Source: Vandammella animalimorsus
GTDB taxonomy: Bacteria > Pseudomonadota > Gammaproteobacteria > Burkholderiales > Burkholderiaceae_C
NCBI RefSeq assembly: GCF_002285285.1
Contig: NZ_NSJF01000002.1
Coordinates: 496,001-560,000 of the forward strand
Direction: 5' to 3'
DNA length: 64,000 bases
Under the pieces are notes generated by a model that ran no database searches, was not told the origin of the DNA, and saw nothing but the letters and a program-made list of their open reading frames with translations. Shown here piece after piece: positions 21,301 through 29,716 of this stretch (position 1 is the first letter of the stretch; each line of letters begins with the position of its first letter). A program made the position numbers and the translations under genes.

Positions 21301-23617
21301 CTGTGCCAACAACAGCGGCAGCACCACCTGGGTGCTGGCGACCCAAGCTGGCGCGAACTGGACGGTGCCCGAAAACACCACAGCACTGCTGATGAAGGAC
21401 ACCACGCCCTTTGCCTCTGGTGCGCCCAGCCGTGCATTCCAGCTCGACTTCGAGACGCCCGGCTCGCGCCATGACGATGTGTACGCCAACAACTTCAGCG
21501 GCGCCCACGGCAGCGCAGGCACCGCTGCGCAGGAGGGCACGGGCGCGCGCTTTGATGTGACCTCGAACAACGTGCAGGTGCGCGTGTACGCATCGAGCAT
21601 CCAGGGCACGGTCTTCGTTGATCCGGATGCCAATGGCGCCGCCACAGGCTTTGACCCGACAGGCGGCGACACCGGTCTGGGCGGCCAGACCGTGACTTTG
21701 CAGCGCACTGGCATGCCTGATCGCACCGCAGTGACGGCCACGGCCGCTATCCCGGCTGGCCAGTTCTACAACCCGGCCGATGGCAGCGCCTCCGCCACTG
21801 GCGGCCCCGGCCTGTGCCCGGTGCCCGCCGCTGGCCTTGCCGTGGGCCAGTACCTGTTCTGCGACCTGGAAGCGGGTGAATACACGCTGGTCGAAACCCA
21901 GCCAGCAGGCTACACCACCACCGGCAACAAGCCCGGCACGGCGGTTGGCACGGTGGATGGCGATGCGATCAAGACCATCAACCTGCCTGCCAATGACGGC
22001 GCCAACCCCAATGCCAACGCCACTGGCTATGACTTTGGCGAGCGTGCGCTCACCTCGGTCACAGGCCGTGTCTATGTCGAAGGCAATGGCAACAATGCCG
22101 ACGATGGCAACGCCACTGACCCAGGCATTGCTGGCGTGACTGTCACCCTGACCTACACGCCCCCGGGCGGCGGTGCGCTGGTGACGCTGAACGCGACGAC
22201 CGGGCCGGATGGCAGCTATGCCTTCAACAATCTGCCGGTCGGTGCGACTGATGTGACCATCACCGAAACGCAGCCTGTGAATTACGTGAACATCTACAAC
22301 ACGCCAGGCTCGAATGGTGCAGCCAATGGTGGCGACAACGCTGGCACGACAAACAACAGCGTGATCACCATCCCGGCACTGGCCGTGGGTGGCTCGCAGG
22401 GCAATAACTTTGCCGAGCAGCGCCAGAGCACTTCGGTCTCCGGCCGTGTCTATGTCGAAGGCAATGGCAACAATGCCGACGATGGCAACGCCACTGACCC
22501 AGGCATTGCTGGCGTGACTGTCACCCTGACCTACACGCCCCCAGGCGGCGGTGCGCTGGTGACGCAGACCGCGACGACCTCGGCGGATGGCAGCTATGCC
22601 TTCAACAATCTGCCGGTGGGCGCCACCAATGTGACCATCACCGAAACCCAGCCTGCGAATTACGTGAATATCTACAACACGCCAGGCTCGAATGGTGCGG
22701 CCAATGGTGGCGACAACGCTGGCGCCACCACCGACAGCGTGATCACCATCCCGACACTGGCCGTGGGTGGCTCGCAGGGCAATAACTTTGCCGAGCAGCG
22801 CCAGAGCACTTCGGTCTCCGGCCGTGTCTATGTCGAAGGCAATGGCAACAATGCCGACGATGGCAACGCCACTGACACAGGCATTGCTGGCGTGACTGTC
22901 ACGCTGACCTATACGCCCCCAGGCGGCGGCTCGCCAGTGACGCTGACCACGACGACCGGGTCGGATGGCAGCTACACGTTTACCAACCTCCCGGTGGGCG
23001 CGACCAATGTGACCATCACCGAAACCCAGCCCACAGGGCACGGTAACGCCTACAACACCCCGGGCACCGGGGCGGCCGATGGCGGTGGCGGCACGCCTGG
23101 CACCAGCACCAACAGCGTGATCACCATCGCGACTCTGCCGGCAGGTGGCTCGACGGGCAATAACTTTGCCGAGCAAGGCGCGACCACCGATCTGACCTCG
23201 GCCGTTGCCTGCACGGTCTCGGGCACATCGGCAACGTGTGAGCTGACCTGTACCAACAATGGGCCGGCTGCGGCGAAGAATGCGACCTGTGGCTTCACCT
23301 CGGCCCTGCCTTCGGGCGTGACCGTGAGCTGCACACCCAACTCGCCGCAGGCCACGCTGGCTGTGGGTGAGAGCATTGTGTGCAAAACCAGCCCATTCCC
23401 GGTTCCATCCAGCCCGCTGGACGTGCGTGGCGGCACCGGCGCTGACAACGACAGCAAGGGCGGCACAGATCCGGCTGCGGGCAACAACCCCTCGCGCACC
23501 ACGCTTGGGGCGCCAGCGCCCTCGACAGTGCCGGTGCCGACCCTGGGCCTGGGTGGCGTGCTGCTGCTGGCCTTGGCGTTGCTGGTCGCCGTGGGCCTGC
23601 GCCGTCGCGTAGCCTGA
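18311..23617 (+). CDS. Large secreted surface protein with SdrD_B-like repeats and VPTL sorting tail
   Basis: A 1768-residue protein. A signal peptide (residues 1 to about 38, ending SNQALA) precedes a long Asn/Thr/Gly-rich exported region. Several segments resemble DUF11-type beta domains (for example from about 706 and 882, each ending in a DTIPAGM- or DVLPYNG-like motif). From about residue 1096 come four SdrD_B/Cna-B-like units (GRVYVEGNGNNADDGN, then NNLPVGATNVTITETQP); the last three are near-identical 126-residue repeats. After one more DUF11-like unit the protein ends VPTLGLGGVLLLALALLVA-GLRRR: a hydrophobic helix and basic tail matching the IPTL-CTERM sorting class. A surface adhesin or matrix protein is likely; the ligand is unknown. 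A strong terminator follows. The ribosome site (GGAAAG) is weak. Confidence 0.85.
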   Translation: MWTGIRKHCATALRCDKKQLAVLSMLLVGGAWSNQALAALDIKVAKEYDGTGTCALDANAQNNLLCTNDEARYKVDYQVTPPPVAQDNVRITVSLPATEPFRFSRTSGGLTACRNAATAISNDGRTVDCLLAGSGGANQPNGPISNQSGTIFFDVYTNKDAKNGDQLAGVTGKIVSDQDTAGVTSTAPGVTVVAKPQIDIVKRYVDSLGVIAKPKSCDSAASDVGVALRYSVALNIPQTKGHESLQQGWSYTDDISGLGADACVYMVESYRERNKGTFPVGGVPADVPVDAGTGSYSFARVGNSKSVTVTASTTNPPLTSGEITAPWPDAPNATALHYITVWVPKDTANSNGTTCQYSPQNSIEKFTAQGLSGVPNDSDDPANNVVTTNAINVCSGNFQKMFYATSKGRSAPLINGPNRMSNDLIGPSDYIDSYVFWSNTGLNAAQVSLCDHWDNRKLQLDLFDPSQHGIWTAPPGKPRLGANSHYKWKKLPANSNPGKVDHSAGYAHFFSDTGDAGGASSASVRPEDEEIQFGFSAFDSGDETKLRNASCNDGDSTLSAVAAKAGVPTTGILPSGWITQSELEKNPALVPFINSARVVNANIPVTGRIQLFVHLKTLAANPEGGATWPNGTIIPNYGLYQTSTENGFEPGTLNWKRSEYAFMGNDPNAALEGAGSSSCRTGTDPARYCDDGYSDRLRLSTQSVSIRKGIEGADPDGGPAADNPAVLKTKGQIVTYQLWPRLVPNDPNVTIKNDLVLIDTIPAGMKFVPGSLKWGGTPVAAGDFHLDDQSATFAASTLHIRLPEQKATHPPVNIPVVEFEAEIMLDAPGNIPNASLINKVEVRGCAPGASFTGGALTCTDQTAGQRLAERQAMRTVRLGAIDGLVVQKSVIGDAAKQIGSSFTMELRYQNVGNETVHEHRLIDVLPYNGEPPRGGTSFSGQRPVTQVRAPAATGYQVYYTTDLPTTINTNPKCSSNITATTTGNWPAFAPGVPAAAGCANNSGSTTWVLATQAGANWTVPENTTALLMKDTTPFASGAPSRAFQLDFETPGSRHDDVYANNFSGAHGSAGTAAQEGTGARFDVTSNNVQVRVYASSIQGTVFVDPDANGAATGFDPTGGDTGLGGQTVTLQRTGMPDRTAVTATAAIPAGQFYNPADGSASATGGPGLCPVPAAGLAVGQYLFCDLEAGEYTLVETQPAGYTTTGNKPGTAVGTVDGDAIKTINLPANDGANPNANATGYDFGERALTSVTGRVYVEGNGNNADDGNATDPGIAGVTVTLTYTPPGGGALVTLNATTGPDGSYAFNNLPVGATDVTITETQPVNYVNIYNTPGSNGAANGGDNAGTTNNSVITIPALAVGGSQGNNFAEQRQSTSVSGRVYVEGNGNNADDGNATDPGIAGVTVTLTYTPPGGGALVTQTATTSADGSYAFNNLPVGATNVTITETQPANYVNIYNTPGSNGAANGGDNAGATTDSVITIPTLAVGGSQGNNFAEQRQSTSVSGRVYVEGNGNNADDGNATDTGIAGVTVTLTYTPPGGGSPVTLTTTTGSDGSYTFTNLPVGATNVTITETQPTGHGNAYNTPGTGAADGGGGTPGTSTNSVITIATLPAGGSTGNNFAEQGATTDLTSAVACTVSGTSATCELTCTNNGPAAAKNATCGFTSALPSGVTVSCTPNSPQATLAVGESIVCKTSPFPVPSSPLDVRGGTGADNDSKGGTDPAAGNNPSRTTLGAPAPSTVPVPTLGLGGVLLLALALLVAVGLRRRVA
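22055..23180 (+). repeat. Three tandem 378-bp repeats within the surface-protein gene
   Basis: The motif TCGGTC...GGCCGTGTCTATGTCGAAGG recurs at 22055, 22433 and 22811, an exact 378-base (126-residue) period. The first two units are almost identical at DNA level, and the third drifts towards its end. Each encodes an SdrD_B-like beta-sandwich unit. Such identity predicts copy-number change by slippage or recombination, and also possible assembly collapse. Confidence 0.9.
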
Positions 23618-23634
23618 TTGGCTGAGCGTGCTTG

Positions 23635-23670
23635 AAACCAGGCGGCCCGTATGGGTCGCCTGGTTTTTTT
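23635..23670 (+). terminator. Rho-independent terminator of the surface-protein gene
   Basis: AACCAGGCG pairs with CGCCTGGTT around a short loop and is followed directly by seven or more T residues. It begins 18 bases after the stop codon, so the surface protein is probably monocistronic. Confidence 0.88.
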
Positions 23671-23892
23671 GCGCGCATGAAAACCTGCTCAAGACTCTCG
23701 GCGCGAGCGGGCAGTCAATCGGATCGGAATGTTTGATGACTTGCGGGCCACCTCATCTTGGGGTAGAGCCATTCGTAACGAATTTGGCGGCAGGCGCGTA
23801 GTTCATCAAACGCCCACAGCCCCAAACCAGCGATCCAAAAAATGCGCGCCTGCGCAATGAGCCCGTTAGCCCGTTGGGGCAGATCAATGCAG
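23671..23892. other. Intergenic region, no gene recognised
   Basis: The 222 bases between two + strand terminator-like hairpins have no convincing coding frame. One short palindrome, ATTCGTAACGAAT (about 23770), stands out but has no assigned role. Confidence 0.5.
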
Positions 23893-23937
23893 CCGCCTAT
23901 GGGGGATGATGGGGGCCCAAGCCCATAGGTGGTTTTT
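23893..23937 (+). terminator. Second terminator-like hairpin, + orientation
   Basis: CCGCCTATGGG pairs with CCCATAGGTGG (one G-T pair) across an 18-base loop and is followed by TTTTT. It lies against the stop codon of the convergent gene at 23937. It may back up the first terminator or act as a shared boundary. On the - strand there is no T tract. Confidence 0.5.
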
Positions 23938-24311
23938 CACTGGGCTGCATCGTGTTGCTGCAGCTGGTCTTGCCAGTGCAGCAAATCCTGCAAATGTGCC
24001 TGCAGCCCGCCCGTGGCGCTGGCAGCGTTGAGATGATCGAAATAGCGGTACCAGCCGCTGGCTTCAATGCCGGCCAGCAGGGCATCGCGGGCTTGGGCGT
24101 CGGGAAAACGCCAGATGCCCAGAAAGCGATGCGCACTGGCGTGCGGGGTATTCATGGCGGTGGGCGCCAGGCTCAGCAGCTCAATGCCTACATCGGCCAG
24201 GCCTTGCATGCCCTGATTGATCTGGTTCATGAATGCTTGCCTTTGTTCTGCAGGCAGGGCCAGCCAGGCGGCGTTGGGGGTGTAAAGCTCGACGAGGTAT
24301 TGCTGGGTCAT
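23937..24311 (-). CDS. Small conserved protein, DUF6616-like
   Basis: A 124-residue soluble protein without signal peptide. It begins MTQQYLVELYTPNAAWLAL and contains FLGIWRFPDAQARDALLAGI and ASGWYRYFDHLNA. This pattern resembles small alpha/beta proteins annotated as DUF6616, which look like dimeric ferredoxin-fold proteins. The function is unknown. It is separated from the downstream - strand genes by about 60 bases and may be transcribed with them. The family assignment is from memory of the motif and is moderately sure; that it is a real gene is likely from its conserved-looking composition. Confidence 0.65.
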   Translation of the reverse strand: MTQQYLVELYTPNAAWLALPAEQRQAFMNQINQGMQGLADVGIELLSLAPTAMNTPHASAHRFLGIWRFPDAQARDALLAGIEASGWYRYFDHLNAASATGGLQAHLQDLLHWQDQLQQHDAAQ

Positions 24312-24371
24312 GGGTCTTGTCCTCCAAAAAATCCAAACAGCTAGGGCCTGTTCACGCTATGCAAAGCGGCG

Positions 24372-25163
24372 CTATGGGGCTTGTGCGAGCAGGCTGCGTT
24401 GGGCGCGCTGGCAGATGCGGGCCGTGGCCGGGCATGGCGATTGCTGCAGCCATTGGCGGCACAGGGTGCGCACCCACTCGGGCTGGTCCTTGGCCACATC
24501 GTTGAGCCAGTTGGCCACGGAGTCCTGCACGTAGTGCGAGGCATCGGCGCGCAGCGGCTGCAGGATGGGCAGGGCGCGCTGCGGCGCTGTTTTGAGGGCG
24601 GCGATGTGCGCGCACCAGACGCCACGCGGGCGCAGGGCTTCGCTGGCGAAGCGGCGCAGGTTTTCGCTGGGGTGTTGCGTCCAGGGTGTCAGTGCGTCGA
24701 TGGCTGCATCCAGCTCTGCGGCCAGATGGGGCCGCAGGGCCAGCCAAGCCCACTCGCGCACGGCAAAGTGCGGGTCATCGGCCAGCGGGGCAATGGCGGT
24801 CAGCCGCTGCGGCAATGGCAGGCCGGGCTGGGCGCCGATCATGAAGCAGGCCCAGCCGCGCACAGTGTCGCTGGGGTGCTGCTGGCAGCGGGCGATGCCA
24901 TCTGGGCCCAGCGCGGCCAGCAGCGCGTCGGCCACCGCCTGCATGCGCTTGAGGATGCCCAGCTGGCAGGCGGCGTCGATCTGGGCCAGGGCGGTTGCAC
25001 TCAGCTCTGGCAAGGCGCTGCGGGCCAGCTGGCGTTGGTCCAGGGCCAGGGCTTCGGTCAGCGTGGCGCTGGCGGCCTCGCCGCGCGAGAGCGCCTGCAG
25101 CAACTCGGGCGGGATGTCGGCGGCGCGGGTAGCGCCTTTGCGCGCTGGGGCCTGGTCGCTCAT
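24372..25163 (-). CDS. AlkC/AlkD-like HEAT-repeat DNA alkylation repair protein
   Basis: A 263-residue, all-helical HEAT-like protein. Recognisable segments are DDPHFAVREWAWLALRPHL, SENLRRFASEALRPRGVWC and DASHYVQDSVANWLNDVAKD, the pattern of the AlkC/AlkD family. That family excises N3- and N7-alkylated bases without base flipping. The frame is open further upstream inside marR. The ATG overlapping the marR stop (ATGA on this strand) is chosen, giving MSDQAPARKG. Coupling to a MarR regulator suggests stress-responsive control. Alternatively it could be a HEAT protein lacking glycosylase activity; the catalytic residues cannot be assigned with confidence here. Confidence 0.75.
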   Translation of the reverse strand: MSDQAPARKGATRAADIPPELLQALSRGEAASATLTEALALDQRQLARSALPELSATALAQIDAACQLGILKRMQAVADALLAALGPDGIARCQQHPSDTVRGWACFMIGAQPGLPLPQRLTAIAPLADDPHFAVREWAWLALRPHLAAELDAAIDALTPWTQHPSENLRRFASEALRPRGVWCAHIAALKTAPQRALPILQPLRADASHYVQDSVANWLNDVAKDQPEWVRTLCRQWLQQSPCPATARICQRAQRSLLAQAP

Positions 25164-25660
25164 GGAGTGTTCTCCTGCATGGCGGCGGCGACTTTGCCCA
25201 GCAGATGTTGGAGCTGCCCGCGCTCGTCGCTGCTGAGCGGGGCCAGCAGCTGGGCGATCCATTGGCTGTGTTGTGCGATCACCTTGCGGGCCGTACGCCG
25301 CCCTTGGGCGGTGAGCACGATGCGCAGTGCGCGCCGGTCGTGGGCATCGGGCTGGCGTTCGATCAGGCCCTCGCGTTCCAGTCCGTCGAGCAGGCCGGTG
25401 ACGGTGGCGCGACTGATGCCGGCCTGCTCGGCCAGGGCATTGGGCGCCAGCGCTGCGCCCTCTGCGGCGTCGAGCAGGAACAGCAGCACAAAGCGCCCTT
25501 CGGAAAGGCGGTATGGGGCCAGCCGGGCGGCGCAGTCGCGGTCGATGGCGCTGCTGAGCGAGAGCAGCTCGAAGCACAGGCGCATGCTCTGTGCATCGGC
25601 CAGATCGCGCTGCTGGGCCTGGCTAAGCAGGGCCTGGTATTTTTTCTCAAGGCTCATCAT
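25160..25660 (-). CDS. MarR-family transcriptional regulator
   Basis: A 166-residue winged-helix regulator. The core LAPYRLSEGRFVLLFLLDAA, ALAEQAGISRATVTGLLDGLEREGLIERQPDAHDRRALRIVLTAQGRR is a textbook MarR DNA-binding domain: recognition helix, then a wing with the conserved DxRR. Flanking helices would form the dimer interface. The start MMSLEKKYQ follows an AT-rich stretch (TTAGCCAGCATACAATATGCC on this strand) that probably holds its promoter and operator. The stop overlaps the downstream HEAT-repeat gene, so the two are co-expressed. The ligand is unknown. Confidence 0.92.
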   Translation of the reverse strand: MMSLEKKYQALLSQAQQRDLADAQSMRLCFELLSLSSAIDRDCAARLAPYRLSEGRFVLLFLLDAAEGAALAPNALAEQAGISRATVTGLLDGLEREGLIERQPDAHDRRALRIVLTAQGRRTARKVIAQHSQWIAQLLAPLSSDERGQLQHLLGKVAAAMQENTP

Positions 25661-25754
25661 GCGGCATATTGTATGCTGGCTAATTATCTGTTGGCAAACT
25701 GATTGGGCTGATTGGGGTTGTCAGGCACAAGCGCCCGGCATAGGCCGCGCGGCA

Positions 25755-25784
25755 AGAAAAATGGGCAGCCCGTGGGCTGCCCAT
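25755..25784 (-). terminator. Rho-independent terminator of livKHMGF
   Basis: Read on the - strand, ATGGGCAGCC pairs perfectly with GGCTGCCCAT around a 4-base loop and is followed by TTTTCTT. It lies 30 bases beyond the livF stop and closes the five-gene operon. Confidence 0.9.
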
Positions 25785-25813
25785 GTGGGTGGCGTTGCGC
25801 CTTGAGCGCTTGC

Positions 25814-26590
25814 TCAAGCGCCGAGGTAGGCCTTGCGGATGTCCGGGTTGCCCAACAGGTTGGCGCCGCTGTCTTCGAGCACGACCTTGCCGGTCTCCAG
25901 CACGTAGCCACGGTCGGCGATCTGCAGGGCCTTGTTGGCGTTTTGCTCGACGAGGAACACGGTCACGCCTTCGGCGCGGATGGTCTGGATGATCTCGAAG
26001 ATCTGCGCAATGATCAGCGGCGCCAGGCCGAGCGTGGGCTCGTCCAGCAGCAGCAGCCGCGGCTTGCTCATCAGGGCGCGACCGATGGCCAGCATTTGTT
26101 GTTCACCGCCAGACATGGTGCCGGCGCGTTGGTGGGCGCGCTCTTTCAAGCGCGGGAACAGCGCAAATGCGTGCTCGATGCCGGCCTCAATGGCGTCGTT
26201 GTCCTGGAAGAAGCCGCCCATTTTGAGGTTTTCCACCACGGTCAGATCGGGGAACACGCGCCGCCCTTCGGGGGAGATGGCGATGCCGCCCTGCATGATT
26301 TTGTGCGTGGGCTGGCGGGTGATGTCCTGACCTTCGAACAGCACGCGGCCACTGGTGGCGCGCGGGTTGCCGCAGATGGTCATGAGCATGGTGGTCTTGC
26401 CCGCGCCGTTGCTGCCGATCAGGGTGACGATCTCGCCCTGGTTGACGTGGATGGAGACGCCATCGAGCGCCTGGATGGCGCCGTAGTGGGTGTGGATGTC
26501 CTCCAGCTGCAGCATGGGCTTGAGCGGTGCGGCGCTGTACGTGGCGTGGGTGGTGACGGTCATGGTTTCTTCGACGATCAGGCTCATCAT
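25814..26590 (-). CDS. livF: Branched-chain amino acid ABC transporter ATPase LivF
   Basis: A 258-residue ABC ATPase. Walker A is GSNGAGKTT, the signature is [16 protein letters not shown], and Walker B is LLLLDEPTLGLAP. The short form without the extra LivG segment, plus the EGVTVFLVEQNANKAL H-loop region, identifies LivF. It drives uptake with LivG through LivH/LivM. The start ATGATG overlaps the livG stop. A later in-frame ATG (MTVTTH) is possible, since the first ten residues are not conserved. Confidence 0.94.
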   Translation of the reverse strand: MMSLIVEETMTVTTHATYSAAPLKPMLQLEDIHTHYGAIQALDGVSIHVNQGEIVTLIGSNGAGKTTMLMTICGNPRATSGRVLFEGQDITRQPTHKIMQGGIAISPEGRRVFPDLTVVENLKMGGFFQDNDAIEAGIEHAFALFPRLKERAHQRAGTMSGGEQQMLAIGRALMSKPRLLLLDEPTLGLAPLIIAQIFEIIQTIRAEGVTVFLVEQNANKALQIADRGYVLETGKVVLEDSGANLLGNPDIRKAYLGA

Positions 26591-27402
26591 TCTTCTCCCA
26601 GGTAGGCCTTGATGACGCGCGGATCGTTGCGCACGGCGTCGGGGGTGTCGGTGATGATGGGCTTGCCGTGTTCCATGACCAGAATGCGTTCGGAGACGTT
26701 CATCACCAGGCTCATGTCGTGCTCGATCAGCAGCACGGCGACGTTGAAGTCCTCGCGCAACTGGGCGATCAGGTGCTGCAGCTCGACTTTCTCCTGTGGA
26801 TTCAGACCCGCAGCCGGTTCGTCAAGCATCAGCAGCCGGGGCTTGGTGATCATGCAGCGGGCGATTTCCAGGCGGCGCTGGTGGCCGTAGGCCAGATTGC
26901 CCGCCTCACGGTTGGCGTACTGGCGGATGCCCATGAAGTCCAGCCACCAGACGGCGCGCTCGAGCGCATCCTGCTCTGCCTTGCGGTAAGAGGGCAGCTT
27001 CAGCAGGCCCTTGAGCATGTTGCTCTCAACCTGGGTGTGCTGCGCCACCAGCAGGTTTTCCAGCGCGGTCAGCTCCTTGAACAGGCGCACGTTCTGAAAA
27101 GTGCGCACCAGGCCGTGGCGCGCCACCTTGTGGCTGGGCAGGCCGGCGATGTTCTGCCCGGCCATGTGGATTTGCCCGCTGGTGGGGCGGTAGAAGCCGC
27201 CGACGCAGTTGAACACCGTGGTCTTGCCCGCGCCGTTGGGGCCGATGATGGCGAAGATCTCGGTGGGGCCGACGTCGAAGGCCACGTTGTCCACGGCCAG
27301 CAAGCCGCCAAAACGCATGCTCAAGTCGCGCACGCTCAACAGCGGCGCCTGGCCGCCGGCCATGGCGGCCGGGGCGGAGTGGGAAAAGGTCTGTGCGTTC
27401 AT
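26587..27402 (-). CDS. livG: Branched-chain amino acid ABC transporter ATPase LivG
   Basis: A 271-residue ABC ATPase. Walker A is GPNGAGKTT, the LivG-type insertion [16 protein letters not shown] follows, then the signature-like [15 protein letters not shown], Walker [14 protein letters not shown], and the [17 protein letters not shown]-loop. The frame is open upstream. The ATG overlapping the livM stop (ATGA) is selected, giving [10 protein letters not shown]. The Q/G signature substitution (YGHQRR for SGGQ) is normal in LivG. Confidence 0.94.
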   Translation of the reverse strand: MNAQTFSHSAPAAMAGGQAPLLSVRDLSMRFGGLLAVDNVAFDVGPTEIFAIIGPNGAGKTTVFNCVGGFYRPTSGQIHMAGQNIAGLPSHKVARHGLVRTFQNVRLFKELTALENLLVAQHTQVESNMLKGLLKLPSYRKAEQDALERAVWWLDFMGIRQYANREAGNLAYGHQRRLEIARCMITKPRLLMLDEPAAGLNPQEKVELQHLIAQLREDFNVAVLLIEHDMSLVMNVSERILVMEHGKPIITDTPDAVRNDPRVIKAYLGEE

Positions 27403-28631
27403 TGCTGGATCTCCACGTGGGGGCGCTTGGTGGGCAGCAGCCCTTGCGGGCGCCACATCATCATCAGCACCATGACCAAGCCGAACAGCAGCATGCGGTA
27501 CTCGGCAAATTCACGCGCCACCTCGGGCAGCACGGTCAGCACGATGGCCGCCAGGATCACGCCGATCTGCGAGCCCATGCCGCCCAGCACCACCACCGCC
27601 AGAATCAGCGCCGACTCGATGAAGGTGAAGGACTCGGGATTGACCAGGCCCTGGCGCGCGGCGAAGAAAGCGCCGCCGAAGCCGGCGAACATGGCCCCCA
27701 GCGTGAAGGCCGAGAGCTTGATGTTGGTCGGGTTCAGGCCCAGCGAGCGGCAAGCGATCTCATCCTCGCGCAGCGCCTCCCAGGCGCGGCCGATGGGCAT
27801 GCGGATCAACCGGTTGGAGACGTACAGCGTGATCAACGCCAGCACCAGCGCCATCAGGTACAGGTAGATCACCATGTGCTGGTTGGAGAACGTCCAGCCC
27901 ATCATCTGGTGAAAGGTCTGCGCGCCTTCCTCGCTGGCGCGGCGCGTCATCTCGTAGCCGAACACGGTGGGCTTGGGGATGCCGGAGATGCCGTCCGGGC
28001 CGCCGGTGTATTCGGTCAGGTTGATCAGCAGCAGGCGGATGATCTCGCCAAAGCCCAGCGTGACGATGGCCAGGTAATCGCCGCGCAGGCGCAGCACCGG
28101 AAAGCCCAGCAGGTAGCCAAACAGCGCCGCCGCTGCGCCCGACAGCGGCAGGGCTTGCCAGAACGACCAGCCGGCCCAGTGAAAGAGCAGGGCGTAGGTG
28201 TAGGCGCCCACGGCGTAAAAGCCCACGAAGCCCAGATCCAGCAGGCCGGCAAAGCCCACGACGATGTTCAGGCCCAGGCCGAGCATGACGTAGATCAGCA
28301 CCAGCGTGGCGATGTCCACCTGGCTGCGCGTGCCGAAGAATGGCCAGGCAATGGCCAGCACGATCAGCAGCAAGCCCAAGACCTTCTGCCCGTTGCGCGG
28401 CATGGCCGGCAGGCTGGGCAGGCGTGCATAGCTGAAGATCTGCGCCAGCGAGGGCTTGAGCAGCTGCAGCACGAACACGATGGCGCAGCCCGCAGCCACC
28501 AGGCCCCACTGCGAATTCAGGTGTGTTTGGGAGCCCTGGCGCACCAGTTGCAGCCCGAAAATCGGGGTAATGATGATCGCCGTCATGGCGGCGGCGATGA
28601 AGGCATTTTTCAGAGCGTCGCGCATCAACAT
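27399..28631 (-). CDS. livM: Branched-chain amino acid ABC transporter permease LivM
   Basis: A 410-residue multi-helix permease, the larger Liv type with an N-terminal extension. Family segments include [59 protein letters not shown] and [34 protein letters not shown]. It forms the channel with LivH. The start codon overlaps the livH stop (TGATG). A second in-frame ATG two codons later is equally possible. Confidence 0.94.
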   Translation of the reverse strand: MLMRDALKNAFIAAAMTAIIITPIFGLQLVRQGSQTHLNSQWGLVAAGCAIVFVLQLLKPSLAQIFSYARLPSLPAMPRNGQKVLGLLLIVLAIAWPFFGTRSQVDIATLVLIYVMLGLGLNIVVGFAGLLDLGFVGFYAVGAYTYALLFHWAGWSFWQALPLSGAAAALFGYLLGFPVLRLRGDYLAIVTLGFGEIIRLLLINLTEYTGGPDGISGIPKPTVFGYEMTRRASEEGAQTFHQMMGWTFSNQHMVIYLYLMALVLALITLYVSNRLIRMPIGRAWEALREDEIACRSLGLNPTNIKLSAFTLGAMFAGFGGAFFAARQGLVNPESFTFIESALILAVVVLGGMGSQIGVILAAIVLTVLPEVAREFAEYRMLLFGLVMVLMMMWRPQGLLPTKRPHVEIQQ

Positions 28632-29551
28632 CAGACCTTCTCCACTTCAGGTTTGCCCAGCAGGCCGGTGGGGCGGAACAACAGGATCAGCACCAGCAGG
28701 CTGAAGGCCACGATGTCCTTGTATTGCGAGGAGATGTAGGCCGCGGCAAAGGTCTCGGCCAGGCCCAGGATCACGCCGCCGAGCATGGCGCCGGGGATGG
28801 AGCCAATGCCCCCCAGCACCGCAGCGGTGAAAGCCTTGATGCCGGCGATGAAGCCAATGAAGGGGTTGAGTTTGCCGATGGTGATGGCAATGAGCACGCC
28901 GCCCACGGCGGCCAGCACCGCCCCCAGCACGAAGGTGAAGGAGATCACGCGGTTGGTGTCGATGCCCAGCAGGCTGGCCATCTTCATGTCCTGCGAGCAG
29001 GCGCGCGAGGCGCGGCCCATGCGCGAGTTCTTGATGAACAGCGTCAGCGCCACCATCAGCGCCACGGTGATGCCGATGATGAGCATGCGCGAATAGGGCA
29101 GGGTGACGGTGAAGCCGCCCATGTCCAGTGTGGCTGCGCCGGAGATCAGCGTGGGCACGGCCTGGTCGCGCGCGCCCTGGCCCAGCGCGACCCAGTTCTG
29201 CAGAAAGATCGACATCCCGATGGCCGAGATCAGCGCCACCAGGCGCGGCCCGCCGCGCACCGGCCGGTAGGCAATGCGCTCGACGGCAAAGCCGTAGGCA
29301 GCGGTCACGACCATGGCCACCAGCAGCATGGCGGCAATGATGAGCGGCAGCGGCAGCCCGCTTTGCGTGCCAAAGGCTGTGAGCGTGACCAGCCCGACGT
29401 AGGCGCCGATCATGTAGATCTCGCCGTGTGCGAAGTTGATCATGCCGATGATCCCGTAGACCATCGTGTAACCGATGGCGATGAGGGCGTAGATGGCCCC
29501 CAATGACAGACCGTTGAAGATCTGCTGGATGATTTGTGCAAGTTCAGACAT
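28631..29551 (-). CDS. livH: Branched-chain amino acid ABC transporter permease LivH
   Basis: A 306-residue permease with about eight hydrophobic helices. It has the LivH hallmarks [43 protein letters not shown] and [29 protein letters not shown]. It is the first cytoplasmic-membrane gene after livK, from which a 165-base gap with a strong hairpin separates it. The remaining operon genes are all overlapped, so LivH, M, G and F are probably made in a fixed ratio. Confidence 0.94.
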   Translation of the reverse strand: MSELAQIIQQIFNGLSLGAIYALIAIGYTMVYGIIGMINFAHGEIYMIGAYVGLVTLTAFGTQSGLPLPLIIAAMLLVAMVVTAAYGFAVERIAYRPVRGGPRLVALISAIGMSIFLQNWVALGQGARDQAVPTLISGAATLDMGGFTVTLPYSRMLIIGITVALMVALTLFIKNSRMGRASRACSQDMKMASLLGIDTNRVISFTFVLGAVLAAVGGVLIAITIGKLNPFIGFIAGIKAFTAAVLGGIGSIPGAMLGGVILGLAETFAAAYISSQYKDIVAFSLLVLILLFRPTGLLGKPEVEKV

Positions 29552-29569
29552 GTAGAAATGGCTCCTGAC

Positions 29570-29605
29570 GAAGCCGGCGCTCAGCGTGTGGCTGGCGCCG
29601 GCTTC
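29570..29605 (-). promoter_or_regulatory. Strong hairpin between livK and livH
   Basis: GAAGCCGGCGC pairs perfectly with GCGCCGGCTTC, an 11-bp stem around 14 bases, with no T tract. This position commonly protects the binding-protein message or partly attenuates transcription, keeping LivK more abundant than the permeases. The other liv operon has an equivalent hairpin at 39154. Confidence 0.55.
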
Positions 29606-29716
29606 GGAATCCCTTCTTGGGAGGATGGCGCGCGCTGCGGCGGGTGGCGCCTGGCAGGCGCGCGGCGGGGCAATACTAAGGCCTGTTTACAGTTGTTTCT
29701 TGCTGCCGTCCTTGTC

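Noticed and set aside
21008-23692. 894-codon open frame on the - strand opposite the surface-protein gene
   Set aside because: It mirrors the repeats of the sense gene, has no recognisable domain or start signal, and runs through the sense terminator.
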